Positions 8,718 to 17,283 of a DNA stretch of 64,000 nucleotides are shown in pieces. Origin of the DNA: Flavobacterium marginilacus (lineage in GTDB: Bacteria; Bacteroidota; Bacteroidia; Flavobacteriales; Flavobacteriaceae); NCBI RefSeq assembly GCF_026870155.1, contig NZ_CP113975.1:992001-1056000 (forward strand). Reading direction: 5' to 3'. The position numbers were made by a program, and so were the translations under genes. Under the pieces are notes generated by a model. It saw only the letters and a list, made by a program, of their open reading frames with translations, was not told where the DNA came from and searched no databases. How positions within the stretch are numbered: position 1 is the first letter of the stretch; the number at the start of each line of letters is the position of its first letter.

Positions 8718-9682
8718 TATACAATTCCTTCTTTTAAAATATCGTGTAAATGCAATACGCCTTTGTACTCTCCATTATCTACTACTATTAATTGAGTAAT
8801 AGAGAAATCTTCCATTAAATTAAAAGCATCTACAACCATATCTGTCGATTTTATTGTTTTTGGGCTTTTGCTCATAATGTCTTTTGCTGTTAATTCGGCA
8901 ATTGTGTCGCGGTCATTTAACATTCTTCGGATATCTCCGTCAGTAATTATTCCTACTACTTTGTTGTTTTCTACTACAGCGGTTACACCAAGGCGTTTTT
9001 CTGAAATTTCGAAAATTGCTTTTTTAATTGAGGTATCGGGAGTCACTTCGGGTTTTAAAGTGTGTTCCAGCATGTCTTTTACGCGAAGCAGTAATTTTTT
9101 TCCTAAAGCACCGCCAGGATGATATACAGCGAAATCTTCTGCTTTGAAATCTCTCATTTCCATCAAACAGACAACTATGGCATCGCCCATAACTAATTGT
9201 GCTGTTGTGCTGTTAGTTGGAGCCAGATTCAAAGGACAGGCTTCTCTGTCAACAGTTGTATTTAAAACATAATGAGAACCTTTGGCCAAAAAGGAAGTCA
9301 TATTTCCGGTCATGCCAATGAGTTTATTCCCAAAACGGGTCAAAAGAGGAACTAGTGCTTTGATTTCTGGACTGTTACCGCTTTTGGATATACAGATAAC
9401 AACATCGCCTTCTTGCAGCATTCCTAAATCGCCGTGTATGGCTTCAGAAGCATGTAAAAATAATGATGGAGTGCCGGTTGAGTTGAATGACGCTGCCATT
9501 TTTTGAGCAATAATGGCGCTTTTGCCAATTCCTGTTACTACTAATCGTCCTTTGGAATTGTAGATACACTGTACCGCTTCCGCAAAAGTATCGTCAATGA
9601 AGTCAATTAATTTGGCTATAGACTGGCTTTCTGATTCAATTGTTTTCTTGGCGTTAGCCAGTATGTTTTCTTTTGTAATCAA
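8717..9682 (-). CDS. kdsD: D-arabinose-5-phosphate isomerase (KpsF/GutQ family)
   Basis: This enzyme converts ribulose-5-phosphate to arabinose-5-phosphate, the first step of Kdo synthesis. A SIS domain (VVTGIGKSAIIAQKMAASF, HGDLGML, ISKSGNSPEI) is followed by two CBS domains (about residues 205-320), the usual order. The frame is open to an ATG at 9757, but a -7 box (TAAATTTG on the minus strand, 9737-9744) lies downstream of that ATG, so I chose the TTG at 9682. This gives 321 residues, the family length, starting LITKENIL. The downstream tatC overlaps by one base. Confidence 0.9.
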   Translation of the reverse strand: MITKENILANAKKTIESESQSIAKLIDFIDDTFAEAVQCIYNSKGRLVVTGIGKSAIIAQKMAASFNSTGTPSLFLHASEAIHGDLGMLQEGDVVICISKSGNSPEIKALVPLLTRFGNKLIGMTGNMTSFLAKGSHYVLNTTVDREACPLNLAPTNSTTAQLVMGDAIVVCLMEMRDFKAEDFAVYHPGGALGKKLLLRVKDMLEHTLKPEVTPDTSIKKAIFEISEKRLGVTAVVENNKVVGIITDGDIRRMLNDRDTIAELTAKDIMSKSPKTIKSTDMVVDAFNLMEDFSITQLIVVDNGEYKGVLHLHDILKEGIV

Positions 9683-9721
9683 AACAGATAATTTAAAATT
9701 TGTAAGTGTAAAAGAAAGTTG

Positions 9722-9744
9722 TATCTTTATGTGCCGCAAATTTA
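9722..9744. promoter_or_regulatory. Divergent -7 boxes of recQ and kdsD
   Basis: TATCTTTA (9722-9729, plus strand, one mismatch to TAnnTTTG) points toward recQ. CAAATTTA (9737-9744), which reads TAAATTTG on the minus strand, points toward kdsD. The minus box fixes the kdsD start downstream of 9737. Confidence 0.55.
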
Positions 9745-9767
9745 TATAAAATACCACATATTAAAGA

Positions 9768-11963
9768 ATGAATTCAAACGAAATTGACATAGACAAAGAA
9801 TTAAAGAAGTATTTTGGCTTTAGCAAGTTCAAAGGCCTGCAGGAAAATGTTATTAAAAGTCTGCTCAATAAGCAGAATACATTTGTGATTATGCCGACAG
9901 GAGGAGGGAAATCACTCTGCTATCAATTACCCGCTTTAATTCAGGAAGGAACAGCTATTGTTGTTTCTCCTTTGATAGCATTAATGAAGAATCAGGTAGA
10001 TGCTATCCGAAGCCTTTCTTCTGAAAATGGGATTGCCCATGTTTTAAATTCTTCACTTACAAAAACTGAAATCGCACAAGTTAAATCCGATATTAGTGCG
10101 GGGATAACAAAGCTGTTATATGTCGCTCCAGAATCTTTGACCAAAGAGGAGTATGTTGCGTTTCTTCAGACTGTTCCTATTTCATTTGTAGCTATTGATG
10201 AAGCACACTGTATTTCAGAGTGGGGACACGACTTTAGACCAGAATACCGCAATCTAAAAAATATTATCAAGCAGTTAGGTGAAGTTCCTATTATTGGTCT
10301 TACAGCTACGGCTACTCCAAAAGTACAGGAAGATATCTTGAAAAATCTGGAGATGGCAAATGCAAAAACTTTTAAGGCATCATTTAACAGAGCCAATCTG
10401 TTTTATGAAGTTCGTACCAAAACCAAAAATATTGAATCGGATATTATTCGGTTTATAAAACAGCACAAAGGAAAATCGGGAATTATTTACTGTTTGAGCC
10501 GTAAAAAAGTAGAATCAATTGCCGAAGTGTTACAGGTAAACGGAATAAGCGCCGTTCCATATCATGCAGGACTTGACGCTAAAACACGCGCCAAACATCA
10601 GGATATGTTTTTGATGGAAGATGTAGAGGTTGTTGTTGCAACTATCGCATTTGGGATGGGAATCGATAAGCCAGATGTGCGTTTTGTGATTCATCACGAT
10701 ATTCCAAAATCTTTGGAAAGTTACTATCAGGAAACAGGAAGAGCTGGCCGTGATGGAGGTGAAGGTCACTGTCTTGCTTATTATTCATATAAAGACGTTG
10801 AAAAATTAGAGAAATTCCTGTCTGGAAAACCAGTTGCAGAACAGGAAATAGGATTTGCTTTGCTACATGAAGTAGTAGCTTATGCCGAAACTTCAATGTC
10901 AAGACGTAAATTCTTACTGCATTACTTCGGAGAAGAATTTGACAGCGAAACCGGTGAAGGAGCTGATATGGATGATAATGTCCGCAATCCAAAAACAAAA
11001 GTGGAAGCCAAAGATGAAGTGCTTAAACTATTGGAAGTTGTCAAAAAAACCAAACATATTTACAAGTCAAAAGAAATTGTATTTACGTTGATAGGCCGTG
11101 TAAATGCAGTTATCAATGCACATAAAACAGATTCTCAATCCTTTTTTGGGTCGGGATCAAAACATGACGAGAAATTTTGGATGGCATTATTGCGGCAGGT
11201 TCTTGTGGCAGGATTATTGAAAAAAGATATTGAAAGTTACGGTATAATAGAGATAACCAAAGAAGGTTTGGCCTTTATGAAAAATCCGGAATCTTTCATG
11301 ATGTCGGAAGACCATGAATACAGCGAGGCTGATGATGAAGCTATAGTAACGGCCTCAAAATCATCTGGAACTGCCGATGAATTGTTGATGTCAATGTTGC
11401 GCGAACTGCGTAAAAAAGTAGCTAAAAAATTAGGAGTTCCTCCATTTGTGGTTTTTCAGGATCCTTCCCTCGAAGATATGGCTTTGAAATATCCAATTTC
11501 TCAATCAGAATTGGTGAACATTCATGGTGTTGGCGAAGGAAAAGCTAAAAAATATGGTAAAGAATTCATCGAATTGATAAGCCGTTATGTAGAAGAAAAC
11601 GACATTATTCGTCCCGATGATTTGGTAGTAAAATCTACCGGAGTCAATTCTGTCAATAAATTATACATTATTCAAAATATCGACAGAAAGTTGTCCTTGA
11701 CTGATATCGCTTCCGCAAAAGGACTAAAAATGGATGATCTGATCAAAGAAATGGAACAAATTGTTTATTCAGGAACTAAATTAAACATCAAATACTGGCT
11801 GGACGAAATGCTTGATGACGATCAGCAGGAAGAAATCCATGACTACTTTATGGAATCAGAATCAGACAGCATCGAGAAAGCACTTAAAGAATTTGATGGA
11901 GACTACGATATAGATGAATTGCGCCTGATGCGTATAAAATTCATTAGCGAAGTAGCAAATTAG
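9768..11963 (+). CDS. recQ: ATP-dependent DNA helicase RecQ
   Basis: The 731-residue 3'-5' helicase has Walker A MPTGGGKS (42-49), the DEAH box with the RecQ aromatic loop (IDEAHCISEWGHDFRPEYR), motif VI (YYQETGRAGRDG), an RQC region and an HRDC domain near residues 540-620. A further C-terminal segment of about 110 residues follows. The four cysteines of the usual RecQ zinc site are absent: MSRRKFLLHYFGEE has Ser for the first, and GEGADMDDN replaces the C-x2-C-x2-C block. The catalytic motifs are intact. It is divergent from kdsD. Confidence 0.95.
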   Translation: MNSNEIDIDKELKKYFGFSKFKGLQENVIKSLLNKQNTFVIMPTGGGKSLCYQLPALIQEGTAIVVSPLIALMKNQVDAIRSLSSENGIAHVLNSSLTKTEIAQVKSDISAGITKLLYVAPESLTKEEYVAFLQTVPISFVAIDEAHCISEWGHDFRPEYRNLKNIIKQLGEVPIIGLTATATPKVQEDILKNLEMANAKTFKASFNRANLFYEVRTKTKNIESDIIRFIKQHKGKSGIIYCLSRKKVESIAEVLQVNGISAVPYHAGLDAKTRAKHQDMFLMEDVEVVVATIAFGMGIDKPDVRFVIHHDIPKSLESYYQETGRAGRDGGEGHCLAYYSYKDVEKLEKFLSGKPVAEQEIGFALLHEVVAYAETSMSRRKFLLHYFGEEFDSETGEGADMDDNVRNPKTKVEAKDEVLKLLEVVKKTKHIYKSKEIVFTLIGRVNAVINAHKTDSQSFFGSGSKHDEKFWMALLRQVLVAGLLKKDIESYGIIEITKEGLAFMKNPESFMMSEDHEYSEADDEAIVTASKSSGTADELLMSMLRELRKKVAKKLGVPPFVVFQDPSLEDMALKYPISQSELVNIHGVGEGKAKKYGKEFIELISRYVEENDIIRPDDLVVKSTGVNSVNKLYIIQNIDRKLSLTDIASAKGLKMDDLIKEMEQIVYSGTKLNIKYWLDEMLDDDQQEEIHDYFMESESDSIEKALKEFDGDYDIDELRLMRIKFISEVAN

Positions 11964-11997
11964 TCTGCAGTTTTCAGCAGGCAGATTTTAGAAAAAT

Positions 11998-12025
11998 ATC
12001 CCGTTTCATAGAAATGGGATTTTTT
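11998..12025 (+). terminator. Terminator after recQ
   Basis: The stem ATCCCGTTTC/GAAATGGGAT with a 3-nt loop is followed by TTTTT. Confidence 0.75.
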
Positions 12026-12062
12026 ATGTACAGTAAACTGAAGTCTGCGTTCTTTTATCTGA

Positions 12063-12299
12063 TTACTCATAAACCTCACCGCAATGCGGTTTCAATGCAT
12101 CTCTTACCTGAATCATATTTTCTTCGGTTACGACCATAAAAGCGGTTGCATACATTTCATTTAAAATCTCAAATCCGGTGATGTTTATCGGTAATTTTTC
12201 GATAATGATATATTCTTTTAAGTGGATTTCGTGATGCTCAGCTGTTTTTGCCGAAGCTGGACCCCGAAAATCCCATATTAGTTTTATTTTTCTGGACAT
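12063..12299 (-). CDS. Conserved small hypothetical protein
   Basis: The 78-residue protein starts at MSRKIKLIWDFRG. An upstream ATG at 12344 would add a segment encoded by a CAAAG tandem repeat and is rejected. It contains HHEIHLKEYI and ends in HCGEVYE. There is no signal peptide or membrane segment, and I do not recognise a named domain. Its compact, mixed alpha/beta look and acceptable coding bias make it a real gene. It stands between the recQ terminator and a divergent oxidoreductase gene. Confidence 0.6.
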   Translation of the reverse strand: MSRKIKLIWDFRGPASAKTAEHHEIHLKEYIIIEKLPINITGFEILNEMYATAFMVVTEENMIQVRDALKPHCGEVYE

Positions 12300-12311
12300 T
12301 ATTTTTAAGTG

Positions 12312-12340
12312 CAAAGTTTCAAAGTAACAAAGGTACAAAG
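12312..12340. repeat. Four tandem 8-bp units based on CAAAG
   Basis: CAAAG occurs at 12312, 12320, 12328 and 12336 with exact 8-nt spacing and variable 3-nt spacers. It lies just upstream of the small gene start. Similar CAAAGTTNCAAAG stretches are, from memory, scattered in Flavobacterium intergenic regions. Confidence 0.6.
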
Positions 12341-12391
12341 TCATTTTGAAATCGATTTTAGATTAAATAATTAATTTCAGTTCCAAAATAG

Positions 12392-12399
12392 TATTTTTG
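12392..12399 (+). promoter_or_regulatory. -7 box (TATTTTTG) of the FAD oxidoreductase gene
   Basis: TATTTTTG fits TAnnTTTG and lies 47 bp before the chosen ATG at 12447. Confidence 0.5.
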
Positions 12400-12446
12400 C
12401 ATCTTCTTTTCATAGCAAGAAAAGCTAATTGAATAAATACAATACA

Positions 12447-14009
12447 ATGCCAAGAGAACTTTTACTTCAGGTAACTCCAGAAATAGCAGCAAATGATTTG
12501 CTGCTAAAAGATTATTTATCGAAACAAATAAAAGTTTCGGTAAATGAAATTCAGCATGTGGCCATTTTAAAACGCTCCATTGATGCGCGTCAGAAAGCGA
12601 TTAAAATCAATTTGAAAGTTTCGATTTATTTAAAAGGGGAATTATTTCAGGAAAACAAAATAGAATTACCGGATTATAAAAATGTTTCCAATGCGCAGGA
12701 AGTCATTGTAGTTGGAGCAGGACCGGCAGGTCTTTTTGCTTCTTTGCAGTTAATTGAGTTAGGTCTGAAACCAATTGTTATCGAACGCGGAAAAGACGTT
12801 CGCGGACGCCGACGCGATTTGAAGGCAATCAATAGAGATCATATTGTCGATGAAGATTCCAATTATTGTTTTGGCGAAGGCGGAGCAGGAACTTATTCGG
12901 ATGGGAAATTATATACACGTTCCAAAAAGCGTGGAGATGTCAATAGAATATTAGAATTATTGGTCGCTTTTGGTGCTACTGGAGATATTTTGGTTGATGC
13001 TCATCCGCATATTGGAACCAATAAATTACCGCAGATTATACAGGATATCCGTGAAAAAATCATCGAATGCGGCGGACAGGTTTTGTTCGAAACCCGTTTG
13101 ACTGATATTTTGATAAAAAATAATGAAGTACAGGGAATTGTAACTCAAAGCGGTGATACAATTTTAGCTAATAAATTAATTTTAGCTACTGGACATTCTG
13201 CCCGCGATATTTTTGAATTATTGGATAAAAAGAAAGTATTAATTGAGGCGAAACCTTTTGCTTTAGGCGTAAGAGCCGAACATCCGCAGTCATTGATTGA
13301 CAGCATTCAGTACAGCTGCGATTATCGAGGTGAACATTTGCCTCCAGCACCTTATTCTATAGTAAAACAGGTGAATGGTCGCGGAATGTATTCGTTTTGT
13401 ATGTGTCCGGGAGGAGTAATCGCACCTTGTGCCACAAGTCCAGGCGAAGTAGTTACCAATGGCTGGTCACCGTCCAAAAGAGATCAGTCAACGGCCAATT
13501 CTGGAATTGTAATCGAATTGAAACTGGAAGATTTTAAGCCTTTTGCAAAATTCGGCGCTTTGGCAGGAATGGAATTTCAAAAAAGCATTGAGCAAAAAGC
13601 TTGGTATTTAGCTGGAGAAACCCAAAAAGTTCCGGCACAGCGAATGGTCGATTTTACACAAAATAAAGTCTCTGCCAATATTCCTAAAACGTCTTACGTT
13701 CCAGGAACCACTTCGGTGGAAATGGGACAGGTTTTTCCAGGATTTTTATCGCAGATTCTGCGTGAAGGTTTTACTGAGTTCGGAAAATCAATGAAAGGTT
13801 ATTTAACTAATGAAGCGATTTTACATGCGCCAGAAAGCAGAACTTCATCTCCAGTCCGCATTCCGAGAGCCCCAATTTCATACGAACATTTGCAGATAAA
13901 AGGACTCTATCCTTGCGGCGAAGGAGCAGGTTATGCTGGAGGTATTATTTCTGCCGCGATAGACGGTGAAAAATGTGCTTTGAAAATTGCTGAGGTTTTG
14001 CAAAAATAA
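12447..14009 (+). CDS. FAD-dependent oxidoreductase (COG2509 family)
   Basis: The 520-residue flavoprotein has an N-terminal domain of about 85 residues resembling RNA-binding-like folds found in this family, then a Rossmann FAD site (IVVGAGPAGLFASLQL, followed by VIERG), the CFGEGGAGTYSDGKLYTR motif, ILATGHSARD, and a C-terminal FAD contact (GLYPCGEGAGYAGGIISAAIDG). The SFCMCPGG cysteine pair is typical of this uncharacterised group. Start: the frame has an earlier ATG at 12429, but MPRELLLQV at 12447 fits relatives better. The substrate is unknown. It is cytoplasmic and monocistronic. Confidence 0.82.
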   Translation: MPRELLLQVTPEIAANDLLLKDYLSKQIKVSVNEIQHVAILKRSIDARQKAIKINLKVSIYLKGELFQENKIELPDYKNVSNAQEVIVVGAGPAGLFASLQLIELGLKPIVIERGKDVRGRRRDLKAINRDHIVDEDSNYCFGEGGAGTYSDGKLYTRSKKRGDVNRILELLVAFGATGDILVDAHPHIGTNKLPQIIQDIREKIIECGGQVLFETRLTDILIKNNEVQGIVTQSGDTILANKLILATGHSARDIFELLDKKKVLIEAKPFALGVRAEHPQSLIDSIQYSCDYRGEHLPPAPYSIVKQVNGRGMYSFCMCPGGVIAPCATSPGEVVTNGWSPSKRDQSTANSGIVIELKLEDFKPFAKFGALAGMEFQKSIEQKAWYLAGETQKVPAQRMVDFTQNKVSANIPKTSYVPGTTSVEMGQVFPGFLSQILREGFTEFGKSMKGYLTNEAILHAPESRTSSPVRIPRAPISYEHLQIKGLYPCGEGAGYAGGIISAAIDGEKCALKIAEVLQK

Positions 14010-14033
14010 TTTTTATATAGCAGAGGAATGGAG

Positions 14034-14519
14034 TCAATGATCATAACTTACCATTCTTGAAATTTTCCATTGGCTGCCAACTTTTTTCCAAATAGCAAGA
14101 AATTTAAAAGTGCCTATTTCTTCTTTTCCGTTTTCCATGTGGCGAAATTGATGTGTGGCAGTTTCAATAGCTCCAAAATCCTTTATGGGATGTACTTCGA
14201 GACTGCCTTTGACTAAACTTCGGATGAGTTTGTTTTCGTTTTTAAACATTTTTTCAAAATTTGAAAAAACAGTTTCGTAAGAAATTAGGCCTCCATTGTC
14301 TTGGTACCATTCTAAATCTTCGGTAAACAAAGGTTTGAATTTTGCCATGTCTTTGGCATTGAAGGCATCAAAAAGCTGTGTGTCCATCGAAGCAATTTCG
14401 TTGTACAGCTCCTGTGAAGTCGGAGCTACTTTTTTTTCCTGAGCCAAAGTTAGATTTAGGCTTAGAATAAATAGAAATGAGAAGAAAAAGCTTTGGTATC
14501 TGTATATATTTTTATTCAT
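14034..14519 (-). CDS. Exported nuclear-transport-factor-2-like (DUF4440/SnoaL) protein
   Basis: The 161-residue protein has a signal peptide (FFFSFLFILSLNLTLA, then Q) and an NTF2-like fold: MDTQLFDAFNAKDMAKFKPLFTEDLEWYQDNGG and, near the end, LAIWKKVGSQWKISRMVSYDH. Members of this superfamily bind small molecules or act as enzymes, and no catalytic role can be read here. It is predicted periplasmic. It converges with the oxidoreductase gene 24 bp away. Confidence 0.8.
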   Translation of the reverse strand: MNKNIYRYQSFFFSFLFILSLNLTLAQEKKVAPTSQELYNEIASMDTQLFDAFNAKDMAKFKPLFTEDLEWYQDNGGLISYETVFSNFEKMFKNENKLIRSLVKGSLEVHPIKDFGAIETATHQFRHMENGKEEIGTFKFLAIWKKVGSQWKISRMVSYDH

Positions 14520-14584
14520 GTTTTTTAGATTAATGACTTTATAAAGATAGGAAAAGAATATTTAGTTTTGTTAAAATCTGTTTT

Positions 14585-15121
14585 TTAGTGTTTTATGAAA
14601 AATAGTGATTCAATTCGGTTTACATCTATTGTTTGGGAATCTGGTAATTCTAAGAAATAATCCAATTGCCATTTCTGCGTTTTTTGTGCCTGTTTACTGG
14701 TTGTAATATCCCAAGGCGGATAAACACGGATAGCGCGTTTCCCTTCTTTTTTATCTGAAACAATTTCTTTGGTTATCAAAACTGATTTAGGAAAAATAAA
14801 CAGTCCGAAATCATTGTCTTTACGGACGCTGATAAAGAAGAAATCGATTGGATCGGCAGTGTCAAAAGGCTGAATTGGCCCCTGATTTATTCTTTTCCAG
14901 AGCGTAACAAACTGCCCGGTTTTAGCAGGTGTGATTTTAGCAGTTCGGAATAGAATATTTAAATTATTTAGAACAAAACGGCAGGCTCCATATTCAGTGC
15001 TTTCTGCTTCAAGAATAGGCTGCGTGATTTTGAAATCATAATTGTCCAAAAGTCTTTCTTTGATTAAAATTAAATCTTCGGGTAAACTTTCTGATGCGGT
15101 CCAAGACTTTTGTATAATCAT
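14585..15121 (-). CDS. MepB family protein
   Basis: The 178-residue cytoplasmic protein matches the MepB family: the pattern AESTEYGACRF, then AKITPAKTGQFVTLWKR, GPIQPFD, DFFFISVR, FGLFIFPKSVLI and a closing basic motif with KRAIRVYPPWD and QAQKTQKWQ. In Staphylococcus a member sits in the mepRAB efflux locus, but its role is not known and there is no efflux pump here. It is preceded by the msrA terminator, so it is probably transcribed alone. Confidence 0.82.
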   Translation of the reverse strand: MIIQKSWTASESLPEDLILIKERLLDNYDFKITQPILEAESTEYGACRFVLNNLNILFRTAKITPAKTGQFVTLWKRINQGPIQPFDTADPIDFFFISVRKDNDFGLFIFPKSVLITKEIVSDKKEGKRAIRVYPPWDITTSKQAQKTQKWQLDYFLELPDSQTIDVNRIESLFFIKH

Positions 15122-15153
15122 TTGAAAATGAATTTGATGTTTTGATAAATAAT

Positions 15154-15178
15154 AAAGCCGAAAATGGATTTCGGCTTT
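15154..15178 (-). terminator. Hairpin downstream of msrA
   Basis: The stem AAAGCCGAAA/TTTCGGCTTT encloses a 5-nt loop. On the minus strand it is followed by a moderately T-rich stretch. Confidence 0.55.
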
Positions 15179-15191
15179 GAGGAGTTTGAAA

Positions 15192-15824
15192 TTACTTTTT
15201 GGTTTTCAGCTTGTCTTTAAAGACTTTCTCAAATTTTTCAATTTTTGGCTGAATAACCATTTGACAATAAGGCTGATTTTTGTTATTGGCATAATAGTTT
15301 TGGTGATAATCTTCGGCTTTGTAAAATTTAGTAAAAGGCTCTACCGTAGTCACAATTGGATTTTGATAAACCTTTGCTTTGTTTAACTCAGCAATAATGG
15401 ACTGTGCTTCTTTTTTTTGTTCTTCATCATTATAAAAAATAACAGATCTGTACTGCGTTCCTCTGTCAGCACCTTGTCTGTTAAGGGTTGTAGGATCATG
15501 AACGGTAAAAAATACTTTAAAAATTTCATCAAGACTGGTCACATTTTTGTCAAAAGTAATCTGAACAACTTCGGCATGACCTGTCGTTCCCGAACAGACT
15601 TCTTCATAGCTTGGGTTTGTGGTTTTTCCTCCGGAGAATCCGGAAACGACTGTTTTTACACCTTTCAGATTTTCATAAACAGCTTCTACGCACCAGTAAC
15701 AGCCGCCACCAAGAGTTATAGTTTCAAAATTAGATTGTGTCATTTTTTTAGTTTTAGTATTGTTTTGGGAAAATAATATTCCGGTAAATAATAAACAGAG
15801 TAAAATTAATGTTTTCGTTTTCAT
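15192..15824 (-). CDS. msrA: Exported peptide-methionine (S)-S-oxide reductase
   Basis: The product reduces the S epimer of methionine sulfoxide. The MsrA active site is GGGCYWCVEAVYENLKGV, with Tyr where many have Phe, followed by HAEVVQITFD, HDPTTLNRQGADRGTQYRS and the closing KFYKAEDYHQNYY motif. I set the start at MKTKTLILLC (15824), which gives a clear signal peptide ending FSQNN, so the enzyme is exported. The frame is open further upstream, into msrB. It lies about 20 bp behind msrB, which has its own export signal. Confidence 0.93.
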   Translation of the reverse strand: MKTKTLILLCLLFTGILFSQNNTKTKKMTQSNFETITLGGGCYWCVEAVYENLKGVKTVVSGFSGGKTTNPSYEEVCSGTTGHAEVVQITFDKNVTSLDEIFKVFFTVHDPTTLNRQGADRGTQYRSVIFYNDEEQKKEAQSIIAELNKAKVYQNPIVTTVEPFTKFYKAEDYHQNYYANNKNQPYCQMVIQPKIEKFEKVFKDKLKTKK

Positions 15825-15843
15825 CATAATCGGGTTTTGGTTT

Positions 15844-16395
15844 TTATTTAGCATCTGGTGTAAAATCAAGTGCAATGGAATTCATGCAGTATCTTTTGCC
15901 GGTTGGAGCCGGCCCGTCATCAAATAAATGGCCAAGATGTCCGCCGCATCTGCCACAGAGGGCTTCTATTCTTTCCATGCCGATAGAATTATCTTCTCTA
16001 AATACAATGCTTTTTTTGTTTTCCTGTTCAAAAAAACTTGGCCATCCGCAGCTGCTCGAAAATTTTGCTCCAGATCGAAAAAGTGTATTACCGCAGGCTG
16101 CGCAGTAATAAGTTCCTTTTACATCGGTATTCCAATATTTGCCTGTAAAAGGTCTTTCAGTATCTGCTTTGCGGGAAACTAAATAAACGTCTTCTGGCAG
16201 AATTTTTTTCCATTCGGCATCTGTTAAATTCAGTTTTGTAGTATCGGTATGCGAATAATAGGGGTTTTTAGCTCTGCTTGAATTGGTTTCAACGGATGTC
16301 ATTTCCGAATTTTTCACTTCTTTATTCTGTCCGCAAGCTTCAAAAATAAATAGGGGAAGAAACAGTAAAATGCAAAAAAAAGATTTTGTTTTCAT
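15844..16395 (-). CDS. msrB: Lipoprotein peptide-methionine (R)-S-oxide reductase
   Basis: The 183-residue protein has a lipoprotein signal peptide with lipobox FEAC (Cys about residue 21). Its MsrB domain carries the zinc cysteines CAACG and CGRCGG, the motif SSCGWPSF, and the catalytic Cys in KRYCMNSIALDF. It reduces the R epimer of methionine sulfoxide and complements MsrA, encoded just downstream in the same operon. Membrane anchoring plus the MsrA signal peptide place both repair activities in the envelope. Confidence 0.94.
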   Translation of the reverse strand: MKTKSFFCILLFLPLFIFEACGQNKEVKNSEMTSVETNSSRAKNPYYSHTDTTKLNLTDAEWKKILPEDVYLVSRKADTERPFTGKYWNTDVKGTYYCAACGNTLFRSGAKFSSSCGWPSFFEQENKKSIVFREDNSIGMERIEALCGRCGGHLGHLFDDGPAPTGKRYCMNSIALDFTPDAK

Positions 16396-16415
16396 AACGG
16401 CGATTTTTTATATAT

Positions 16416-16423
16416 CAAATGTA
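16416..16423 (-). promoter_or_regulatory. -7 box of msrBA
   Basis: The plus strand reads CAAATGTA, which is TACATTTG on the minus strand and fits TAnnTTTG. It is 20 bp before the msrB start codon. Confidence 0.5.
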
Positions 16424-16685
16424 ATGGAAGAGTGGCAATAGAAATGTCGGTTATCTTACAATTTGATTCTATTTATATAATTTTTAACTATTTTGATATA
16501 CGTTAAAAATGGTTTTTTGGTTTTAAAAGAGTAGTTACCGGATATAGTACAGAAAAAAAAGGGATATGAAATATGCAGAAAATTAACACTTAGATTTTTG
16601 TTTTGAAGAAGCTAATGACCATGACGATAATAATTTCTGCAAAACACAAAAGAATCTTTAGGCCTTTATAAAGGTATCTTTTTTG

Positions 16686-16693
16686 TACTTTTG
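16686..16693 (+). promoter_or_regulatory. -7 box (TACTTTTG) of idi
   Basis: TACTTTTG fits TAnnTTTG and lies 17 bp before the idi ATG. Confidence 0.6.
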
Positions 16694-16710
16694 TTCCATC
16701 AATACAGAAT

Positions 16711-17250
16711 ATGGAAGAAGAAAAAGTAATATTAGTAAATGAATTGGATGAGCAGATTGGCTTAATGCCAAAATTGGAAGCGCATGAAAAAGCTATTCTG
16801 CACCGTGCTTTTTCAGTTTTTATTTTAAATAATAAAAATGAAATCATGCTGCAGCAAAGAGCTCATCAAAAGTATCATTCTCCTTTGTTGTGGACCAATA
16901 CTTGCTGCAGTCATCAGCGGGAAGGTGAAACCAATATTCAGGCCGGTAACCGCAGATTGTATGAGGAAATGGGTTTTAATACCGAATTGAAAGAGCTTTT
17001 TCATTTTATCTATAAAGCACCTTTTGATAATGGCTTGACAGAACATGAACTCGATCATGTAATGATTGGTTATTATGACGGCGAACCTATGATAAATACT
17101 GAAGAAGTAGAAGACTGGAAATGGATGAAAATTGAGGATATACAAAGTGATATGCTTTTAAATCCAGAAGTTTATACAGTTTGGTTCAAAATCATTTTTG
17201 AAGAATTCTATCATTTTTTAGAAGACCATGCGTTAGAAAACAGGAACTAA
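16711..17250 (+). CDS. idi: Isopentenyl-diphosphate delta-isomerase, type I
   Basis: The 179-residue Nudix-fold enzyme interconverts IPP and DMAPP. It shows the catalytic Cys in WTNTCCSHQREGE, the Nudix-like helix AGNRRLYEEMGF, and the second catalytic region TEHELDHVMIGYYDGEP with the Tyr/Glu residues. Length matches type I Idi. It is the first gene of a same-strand run (idi, PTPS, bcp) with gaps of 33 bp and an overlap of 1 bp, so a shared transcript is likely although the products act in different pathways. Confidence 0.95.
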   Translation: MEEEKVILVNELDEQIGLMPKLEAHEKAILHRAFSVFILNNKNEIMLQQRAHQKYHSPLLWTNTCCSHQREGETNIQAGNRRLYEEMGFNTELKELFHFIYKAPFDNGLTEHELDHVMIGYYDGEPMINTEEVEDWKWMKIEDIQSDMLLNPEVYTVWFKIIFEEFYHFLEDHALENRN

Positions 17251-17283
17251 TCTATTTTGTCGAAATTAAATTCTTAAACCTAC

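Noticed and set aside
10530..10998. Two antisense frames of 79 and 118 residues inside recQ
   Set aside because: They are shadows of recQ motif-rich DNA and show no signal peptide, domain or promoter.
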